From NCBI GenBank assembly GCA_964632995.1, contig CAZWDL010000174.1, positions 1 through 11,928 on the forward strand: a stretch of DNA of 11,928 bases, given 5' to 3'. Source of the stretch: CAZWDL01 sp964632995 (GTDB lineage: Bacteria; Bacteroidota; Bacteroidia; Chitinophagales; Saprospiraceae). Position 1 is the first letter of the stretch. Every line of letters begins with the position of its first letter. Shown one piece after another: positions 7,366-11,928 of the stretch. A model generated the notes under the pieces. It was not told where the DNA came from and did not search any database. It worked only from the letters and a program-made list of their open reading frames with translations. The translations under genes were made by a program, and so were the position numbers.

Positions 7366-7464
7366 ATGAAAAAACGATTTATTCATAGGGCAACCTTAAC
7401 GCTCCGCGCCCACAACGGCGCGGGGCTCATTTGCCCTTGCTTCCTGCGGAGCCGAGGCTCCTAA
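7366..7464 (+). CDS. Possible 32-aa small ORF, doubtful
   Basis: ATG at 7366 to TAA at 7462-7464 encodes a basic peptide starting MKKRFIHRATLTLRAH and containing two Cys. It lies wholly inside the structured stretch and its start codon is in the CTATGAA/TTCATAG stem. It has no ribosome binding site and no recognisable similarity. Its frame may be a by-product of RNA structure. Confidence 0.12.
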   Translation: MKKRFIHRATLTLRAHNGAGLICPCFLRSRGS

Positions 7465-7530
7465 AGGAAAACATGGTCCCAAAAATGGTATAGTAAATTG
7501 GAGATAAGTAGATAGTTGCTATTATTCCGG

Positions 7531-7566
7531 GCTGGGTAACAGTTAAAGAACTGTTGCCCAGTTTTC
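7531..7566 (+). terminator. Intrinsic terminator, plus strand
   Basis: CTGGGTAACAGTT (7532-7544), loop AAAG, and AACTGTTGCCCAG (7549-7561) form a 13-bp stem with a single G-U pair, followed by TTTTCCTTT. The T-tract is only on the plus strand, so it ends rightward transcription. No protein gene precedes it, which supports a non-coding transcript. Confidence 0.7.
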
Positions 7567-7627
7567 CTTTGTGGGTAGCATTAAGGCCCCGTCCCTCTTT
7601 TTCTTCAACAAGGTATCAATACCCGAA

Positions 7628-7757
7628 TTTGGATATCCAAAATTTTGCAATTGCCAGGGTAAACCCTGGCACAAATAATTGAAAATCAAATACTTCCAAT
7701 CGTTTGTCGTCATTATTCATGGACTTGCCACGAATAATCCGGGTTAGCCGCGCTAAC
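7628..7757. repeat. Cluster of four perfect or near-perfect palindromes
   Basis: Within 130 bases lie TTTGGATATCCAAA (7628-7641), TGCCAGGG-TAAA-CCCTGGCA (7652-7671), ATTATTC...GAATAAT with an inner TGG/CCA (7712-7738, one mismatch) and GTTAGC-CGC-GCTAAC (7743-7757). No protein frame explains them. They resemble REP-like or IS-derived palindromic spacer DNA, or structure in the 3' end of the glgP transcript. Confidence 0.5.
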
Positions 7758-7805
7758 AAGGGGCCGCAAGTAATGGCGCGGAGTGCGCTAAGCCTGTCTG
7801 ACCAG

Positions 7806-7838
7806 CGCAGGGAAAACGCAAAGCGTTTTCTATCTGCG
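7806..7838 (-). terminator. Probable glgP terminator
   Basis: GAAAACGC (7812-7819), loop AAA and GCGTTTTC (7823-7830) form a perfect 8-bp stem, extended by CGCAG/CTGCG outside a small internal loop. On the minus strand the 3' arm ends in TTTTCCC. It lies about 50 bases after the glgP stop codon. Confidence 0.4.
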
Positions 7839-7884
7839 GCCTATTAATTTCTTATCCGCAGCGCTCCAATCTCCCAGTATCCAG

Positions 7885-10449
7885 CTACAACCACCTCACC
7901 AGCCCGAGGTCCTGCCGGTGCGGCAATTCCGGGTGTTTGGGAAAGAGGCGGAATCCGTACTCATAAACGCCTGACATTTGTGGATTGACTTCACATGAGT
8001 AGGTAGCCACCGGGCCATTCCGCTCTATCAGTTCGAAAGGCTGCGACAGGCGCAGTTCCAGCTCATCATCACCGTTACGCCGGAAGAAGACGACTTCCAG
8101 GCCTACGTGTTCAGGATCGATGCCATCGAGGTGCAGGACAATTTCAGCACGGATGGGATCGCCGACGCTAAGGGCAAAATTATCCGTATCGACGGCATCA
8201 ATCTTCTGTACCTTGATCTGGTTCCAGTGATTTTGTATGGAGTTTTTCCACTCGGCTATAGCTTTAGCTTTCTGAAAGTCCTCCTGACGCACGGCGCGTC
8301 CGCGTTTTTGCAAGTCATAATAGAAGCGCTCGTGATAATCGTCCATCATGCGCTTCATGGTGAAGTTGGGGGCTACCTCGGCGATATTCGTTTTGATGTA
8401 GTGCACCCATTCTTCGGGGACGCCCTTCTCGTTGATATCAAAGAAGGTAGGGATGATTTCGTTCTCCAGCGTATTGTAAATGGTTTCTGCGTCGAGTTCA
8501 TCCTGCAGGCGCTGGTCATCATAGGTGCGTTCCAGGGGCAGCGACCAGCCGGCATCCGGGCGGTAGCCCTCGGCCCACCACCCGTCGAGTACGCTGAAGT
8601 TGACCACTCCGTTCAGCACGGCTTTCATCCCGCTGGTGCCGGAAGCTTCCTTGGGCCGGGTGGGGGTGTTGAGCCAAATGTCCACCCCTTGTACCAGAAA
8701 CTTGGCCATTTCCATATTGTAGCCTTCCAGAAAGATGATCTTACCGGCAAACTCGGGCTGCTGGGAGACTTGCACGATGCGCTTGATCAGGTCTTGTCCG
8801 CCACGATCAGCAGGGTGGGCCTTTCCGGCAAAGATGAACATCACCGGACGTTCCTTATCGTTGACCAGCTCGGCCAGGCGCTCGGAGTTAGCAAACAACA
8901 AATGAGCACGCTTATAAGTGGCAAAACGGCGGGCGAAGCCGATGACCAACGCATCTTCCTGAATGTGGTTGAGCACGTCAAAAATAGCGCCCGGCTTCTC
9001 ACCGCGACGGGTGAGATCGGTCTTTAACTTGGCGCCTACGTAATCCAGCAAAGCCTTCTTCAACTGCCGGCGGATCGTCATAATCCGTTCCGGCTGCACC
9101 TGGTAAATCCCGCGCCAGTAATTCTTATTCGACTGATCGCTCAGAAATTCCGCTCCAAATGTTTCGATAAACAAATCATTCCATTCCCGGGCTATCCAGG
9201 AGGGGTAGTGCACGCTGTTGGTCACGTAGCCGATGTGAAGTTCCGTGGCGCTGTAACCGGGATACAGGTTGGTGAACATGCGCCTGGAAACTTCCCCGTG
9301 CAACTCGCTAACGCCGTTGACCTCCTGTGACAACCGGATAGCCAGGTGACTCATTGAGAAATCTTCCTGGCTGTTGAGCGGATCGATGCGCCCCAGAGCA
9401 ACGAATCGCTGCCAATCGATACCCAGCTCCGATACGTAATCAAAGAGGTAGTTGCGTAACAAGGATTCCGGAAAGTAATCATGTCCTGCGGGAACGGGCG
9501 TATGCGTGGTGAAAAGCGCAGAAGCACGCACCACCTCCCTTGCCTGATCAAAGGACATGTTTTCTTCTGTAATGAGGTGACGCAGCCGCTCCAGGCCCAG
9601 GAAGGCAGCATGCCCTTCGTTGATATGATACACATCAGTTCGGACATCGAGGGCCTGCAGGGCCCGTATGCCACCGATTCCCAGCAGCATTTCCTGCTTG
9701 AGCCGGTGTTCATTATCTCCTCCGTACAACTGATGCGTCAGGCTGCGGTCTTCCCAGCTGTTCTCATCCAGGTCGGTATCCAGCAGGTGCAGTGAAATAC
9801 GGCCGACTTTCATTTCCCACACCTTGGCATACACCGTGCGACCGGGCAGCTGAATATCAATTTTTAACCATTCTCCCGACCGGTCCCGTACCGGCAATAC
9901 CGGCAGTTGGGTGAATTTCTGCGGCGGGTAATTGCTGATTTGATCTCCGTGCAGGGAGATCGACTGTTGAAAATATCCGTAGCGGTACAAGAGTCCAACC
10001 GCCACCATATCTACATTGCTGTCACTGGCCTCCTTGAGGTAATCACCGGCCAAAATACCCAGCCCGCCGGAATACAGGCGCACGGAGTAATGCAGGCCAT
10101 ACTCCATACTGAAATAGGCGATGCGCGGGCTTCCCTCCGCCGGCTGTTCAGCCAGATAGGCGCGAAACCGCTTATTCACCCCATGCAGATGTTTCATAAA
10201 CGCCTCATCTTCCACCAGCTCGTTAATGCGTTCAACACTCAGGCTTTCTAACATGCGGATGGGGTTATAGCCGTATTCTTCTTCCCAGTTCGCCGGATCG
10301 ATAGAGCGGAACAGTTCCTCAGCCTCCTTGTCCCAGGACCACCACAGATTATTAGCCAGTTCGTGAAGAGGTTGTAACTCCTCCGGGAGCTGGTATTCGA
10401 TAAAAACTCTTTTGAGCTTGATATTCGCTTCCTGAGTTTGAATATTCAT
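7885..10449 (-). CDS. glgP: Alpha-glucan (glycogen) phosphorylase, DUF3417-containing GT35 family
   Basis: An 854-residue phosphorylase that releases glucose-1-phosphate from glycogen or maltodextrin in the cytoplasm. Residues about 15-125 form the DUF3417 N-terminal module (LPEELQPLHELANNLWWSWD) typical of the bacterial alpha-glucan phosphorylases distinct from the E. coli GlgP/MalP type. Catalytic parts include YSGGLGILAGD (126-136), NEGHAAF (277-283), HTPVPAGHDYF (316-326), GFARRFATYKRA with Arg508 and Lys513 for phosphate, and EASGTSGMKA with the PLP Lys609. After the GT35 domain, residues about 745-854 form a predicted beta-rich C-terminal extension (DPIRAEIVLHLDG...GVYEYGFRLFP). All key residues are present. 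The ATG at 10447-10449 is preceded by a TATTTTTG box. No other glycogen gene is in the window. Confidence 0.95.
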   Translation of the reverse strand: MNIQTQEANIKLKRVFIEYQLPEELQPLHELANNLWWSWDKEAEELFRSIDPANWEEEYGYNPIRMLESLSVERINELVEDEAFMKHLHGVNKRFRAYLAEQPAEGSPRIAYFSMEYGLHYSVRLYSGGLGILAGDYLKEASDSNVDMVAVGLLYRYGYFQQSISLHGDQISNYPPQKFTQLPVLPVRDRSGEWLKIDIQLPGRTVYAKVWEMKVGRISLHLLDTDLDENSWEDRSLTHQLYGGDNEHRLKQEMLLGIGGIRALQALDVRTDVYHINEGHAAFLGLERLRHLITEENMSFDQAREVVRASALFTTHTPVPAGHDYFPESLLRNYLFDYVSELGIDWQRFVALGRIDPLNSQEDFSMSHLAIRLSQEVNGVSELHGEVSRRMFTNLYPGYSATELHIGYVTNSVHYPSWIAREWNDLFIETFGAEFLSDQSNKNYWRGIYQVQPERIMTIRRQLKKALLDYVGAKLKTDLTRRGEKPGAIFDVLNHIQEDALVIGFARRFATYKRAHLLFANSERLAELVNDKERPVMFIFAGKAHPADRGGQDLIKRIVQVSQQPEFAGKIIFLEGYNMEMAKFLVQGVDIWLNTPTRPKEASGTSGMKAVLNGVVNFSVLDGWWAEGYRPDAGWSLPLERTYDDQRLQDELDAETIYNTLENEIIPTFFDINEKGVPEEWVHYIKTNIAEVAPNFTMKRMMDDYHERFYYDLQKRGRAVRQEDFQKAKAIAEWKNSIQNHWNQIKVQKIDAVDTDNFALSVGDPIRAEIVLHLDGIDPEHVGLEVVFFRRNGDDELELRLSQPFELIERNGPVATYSCEVNPQMSGVYEYGFRLFPKHPELPHRQDLGLVRWL

Positions 10450-10504
10450 AATGCGTTATTCTATTTCAATTGTTCCCCGGAATGCACCGAGCGCTTCGAT
10501 CTGG

Positions 10505-10512
10505 CAAAAATA
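10505..10512 (-). promoter_or_regulatory. Possible -7 box of the glgP promoter
   Basis: On the minus strand this reads TATTTTTG, a full match to TAnnTTTG, which would give a leader of about 50 bases before glgP. The expected TTTG box 19 bases upstream is not present (TGTC instead), so the promoter call is tentative. The rest of the 197-base spacer shows nothing clear. Confidence 0.35.
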
Positions 10513-10646
10513 GGATTCTTTTTGTTTGCCGGACAGGATTTCCCGCAATAATTCTTGTACTTTCTACACTAAGACCCCGCTGGTGCATCTGCCCAAAAAT
10601 GAGGGCCACTGATCAGGTACTTTTAAATCACTTATTTAGCGAAAGC

Positions 10647-11183
10647 TCACTGATTGGTCAGGTATTCCGCTACAATTCCCGCTGACTTTCGCCATTTCCG
10701 GTTACCCGGAACAATGAACGTACGCTTTCCCGCATGAATTTCAAAAACAGTGCTTTCCGCCTTCTCCAGAACGGCCCTGTAAGCCGCCACCGGCACCAGC
10801 GCACTAAATCGCGTGTGCCACTTCCTTCCGTTCTTCTCCAAATAAAGAAAGCTCACGTTTTTGGTAGTAAAAGACTCCTGTCCTGCCTGAAAATCAATTC
10901 GTTCGATTTGCTTCACCGGGTCCTCTTTGGTGAATAAGGAGAAGTTCATCGTCACCTGATCACGCCCCGGCGCTCCTTCGTAGTCGTGGTAAGTGAAATC
11001 AGGCTCGAATTTCACACGGGCTTCCTCGGCTTTCATCGAAACGGGCAAGGCGAAGTAGAGCGTAAAGCTGTCTTGCTCTACCTGCTTGATAAATTTCCCT
11101 GAAGACTGCGCCGGAAGCCCTTGTAAGAACAGCAGGAGTAATAACCCGAATCCGGCTCTCATGAACATTATTTTGGTATACAT
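10647..11183 (-). CDS. Exported protein of unknown function, 178 aa
   Basis: The first 25 residues form a Sec signal peptide: a short charged start, the hydrophobic core GLLLLLFLQ, and LPA-Q as the likely cleavage site after Ala25. Three in-frame Met codons (residues 1, 6 and 8) all give a workable signal, so the start may be up to 21 bases further in. The mature part of about 153 residues is soluble and rich in beta-type segments (SFTLYFALPV, QVTMNFSLF, NVSFLYLEKNG) with many charged residues. It has no Cys and no lipobox, so it is probably periplasmic. I do not recognise the family. It lies 87 bases downstream of the TRL-like gene, behind that gene's terminator, so it probably has its own promoter; a TAnnTTTG box is not obvious. 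Confidence 0.75.
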   Translation of the reverse strand: MYTKIMFMRAGFGLLLLLFLQGLPAQSSGKFIKQVEQDSFTLYFALPVSMKAEEARVKFEPDFTYHDYEGAPGRDQVTMNFSLFTKEDPVKQIERIDFQAGQESFTTKNVSFLYLEKNGRKWHTRFSALVPVAAYRAVLEKAESTVFEIHAGKRTFIVPGNRKWRKSAGIVAEYLTNQ

Positions 11184-11211
11184 AAAAATTAAATCTTCTT
11201 GATAAAAGAAA

Positions 11212-11250
11212 AGAGCGGAAACATCCTTTTCTCAAGGTCATTTCCGCTCT
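11212..11250 (-). terminator. Intrinsic terminator of the TRL-like gene
   Basis: On the minus strand AGAGCGGAAA (11250-11241) and TTTCCGCTCT (11221-11212) form a perfect 10-bp stem followed by TTTTCTTTTAT. It begins 20 bases after the stop codon of the lipoprotein gene and separates it from the next gene. Confidence 0.75.
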
Positions 11251-11270
11251 CAGGTAATCAGCTGTAAAAG

Positions 11271-11579
11271 TTATTCACCATAGACGTAAATGGTCCAGGT
11301 AGCGTAAATCCCCAGAATGCTCTTCACTTCGTAATCGACGTGAGAAATCTGGCTGATGTTGGCTTTTTGAGCAGCTTCGTTAATGCTGGCATTGCCGGTG
11401 GCGACGATACCCAGGATAGAAGTCACCTCCGCCGTACCGACTTTAGTGGCTACAGGGTTGGAAGTCGGCACACCACCGTACTGCAGATCGGTGTAAATAA
11501 GCCCTGAGACCGGAGCAGCGGTAAAAGCACAGCCAGACAGCAGGCCAGCAAGAGCGAAAAAAATGATGAAGTTTTTCAT
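11271..11579 (-). CDS. TRL-like family lipoprotein
   Basis: A 102-residue small lipoprotein with lipobox LSGC (Cys17). The mature part has the marks of the TRL-like family: PVSGLIYTDLQYG after the signal, then SILGIVATGNASINEAAQKA (54-73) and ISHVDYEVKSILGIYATWTIYVYGE at the end. SILGI occurs twice, pointing to an internal repeat of strand-helix units. The family is often seen as small surface or periplasmic lipoproteins, sometimes in tandem copies, and has no settled function. Only one copy is present here. The ATG at 11577-11579 gives the signal peptide directly. A promoter with a 36-base leader upstream and a strong terminator downstream make it a one-gene transcript. Confidence 0.88.
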   Translation of the reverse strand: MKNFIIFFALAGLLSGCAFTAAPVSGLIYTDLQYGGVPTSNPVATKVGTAEVTSILGIVATGNASINEAAQKANISQISHVDYEVKSILGIYATWTIYVYGE

Positions 11580-11622
11580 CTTGGTTGATGTTTTCGTAAA
11601 AAAATTAATAAGTGAGCAGAAG

Positions 11623-11653
11623 CAAAATTAAGGGATTTTTAATAGTTGGGAAA
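11623..11653 (-). promoter_or_regulatory. Promoter of the TRL-like gene
   Basis: On the minus strand TTTC (11653-11650), 19 bases and TAATTTTG (11630-11623) match the Bacteroidota promoter in all but one base. The start of transcription would be near 11615, about 36 bases before the ATG. Confidence 0.6.
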
Positions 11654-11876
11654 GTCTTAATTTGTTTCCGGTGCTAAAAAATGACTGTTCACATACCCGC
11701 CTCGCCCTATATCCCGGCCGCTGAATTTCAGCCGGTAGGAGCAATTCCCCAAAATCATCCTGCCCGTAATATTGGTAAGCCGCAAGCGGGCTGCATCCTC
11801 ATACCGATAACTGATTTTCCCACCGGGAATTATTGCTCACACCAAAGTGAATCAAAAATGCTATGAAGACCTTTAA
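11654..11876. other. Spacer without a clear gene; possible gene remnant on the minus strand
   Basis: On the minus strand a frame is open from 11836 to a TAA at 11657-11659 (59 codons). It has no start codon near its beginning and contains LRLTNITGRMIL and GGYV, loosely like the end of a type IX secretion C-terminal signal. An upstream TGA closes the frame. It could be a decayed gene end or chance. The plus-strand frame over the same bases is not convincing. Confidence 0.25.
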
Positions 11877-11928
11877 GAGGCTGTTTCATTTAAGTGTTCA
11901 GAATTTATTATAGGCTATTTTTTTTGTC
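11877..11928 (+). mobile_element. Possible left end of an insertion sequence continuing beyond the window
   Basis: GAGGCTGTTTCATTTAAGTG starts at 11877 and is followed by TTCAGAA. Ends of the form GAGGCTGTTTCA are common in transposons, and the TTTAAGTGTT part recalls IS256-type ends. The sequence becomes strongly AT-rich at this point. The other end and the transposase would lie outside, so this is a guess from pattern only. Confidence 0.2.

Larger units (their letters stand above)
7245..7566 (+). ncRNA. Candidate structured non-coding RNA
   Basis: A consensus promoter (7208-7238) and a strong terminator (7531-7566) on the same strand bracket about 320 bases with many perfect stems. They are AAAAGCCGGAC/GTCCGGCTTTT (7293-7331), CTATGAA/TTCATAG (7364-7388), AGGGCAA/TTGCCCT (7387-7437) enclosing CTCCGCGCC/GGCGCGGGG (7402-7425), and TTCCT/AGGAA (7441-7469) enclosing GGAGCC/GGCTCC. 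The second and third stems overlap by two bases and could switch. If the first hairpin terminates, the product would be an RNA of about 90 nt with read-through to 320 nt. I checked for tmRNA, RNase P, SRP and 6S features and saw none. The exact 5' end is inferred. Confidence 0.45.

Noticed and set aside
7245..7566. Known RNA such as tmRNA, RNase P RNA, SRP RNA or 6S RNA
   Set aside because: I looked for their conserved core phrases and end pairing and saw none, so the candidate is left unnamed.
8107..9027. 306-codon plus-strand frame inside glgP
   Set aside because: It is antisense to the conserved GT35 domain and arises from codon bias; its product resembles no protein I recognise.
10470..10685. 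71-codon plus-strand frame between glgP and the exported protein gene
   Set aside because: It overlaps the glgP leader and the end of the neighbour in antisense and has no protein-like features.
11681..11866. 61-codon plus-strand frame near the right edge
   Set aside because: It has no recognisable content or start signal and lies opposite a more protein-like minus-strand remnant.
1..11928. CRISPR array, defence island, tRNA or rRNA genes
   Set aside because: No regularly spaced direct repeats, no cas-like or toxin-antitoxin-like proteins, and no T-arm or rRNA signatures were seen.

Overview
The window looks like chromosomal DNA of a Bacteroidota member, most likely near the Saprospiria (Lewinella-like). 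The reasons are the house-keeping gene families (a short Bacteroidota-type arginine decarboxylase, a TRL-like lipoprotein, a DUF3417-type glycogen phosphorylase, an SEKRYF-type helical-repeat protein), the lack of strong Shine-Dalgarno sites, and promoters of the Bacteroidota form TTTG-N19-TAnnTTTG. The lineage is an inference from these families; no marker gene is present.

Layout. Positions 1-3108 hold three minus-strand genes: a DUF2201-like putative metallopeptidase (its C-terminus runs off the left edge), a lipoprotein gamma-glutamyltransferase just upstream of it, and a MazG-like nucleotide pyrophosphohydrolase. Divergent from these is a PLP-dependent arginine decarboxylase (3249-4649). 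The next spacer carries a 187-bp MITE-like element flanked by a perfect 9-bp duplication. A small unknown gene (5057-5518) follows on the plus strand, converging on a 495-aa helical-repeat protein on the minus strand (5546-7033).

Positions 7034-7884 have no convincing protein gene but are rich in signals: a near-ideal plus-strand promoter, a long hairpin, a structured stretch and a strong plus-strand terminator. Together these suggest an undescribed non-coding RNA of about 90 or 320 nt. A run of perfect palindromes follows, then the likely terminator of glgP. The right third is minus strand: alpha-glucan phosphorylase (7885-10449), an exported unknown protein (10647-11183) and a TRL-like lipoprotein (11271-11579) with its own promoter and terminator. 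The last 50 bases may be the start of an insertion sequence that continues beyond the window.

How the genes relate. They do not form one pathway: glutathione/gamma-glutamyl peptide use, nucleotide clean-up, polyamine synthesis and glycogen breakdown sit side by side in short units. I found no defence system, CRISPR array, tRNA or rRNA. The novel content is in the spacers: the MITE-like element with an 8-nt internal period, and the RNA/palindrome region at 7034-7884.
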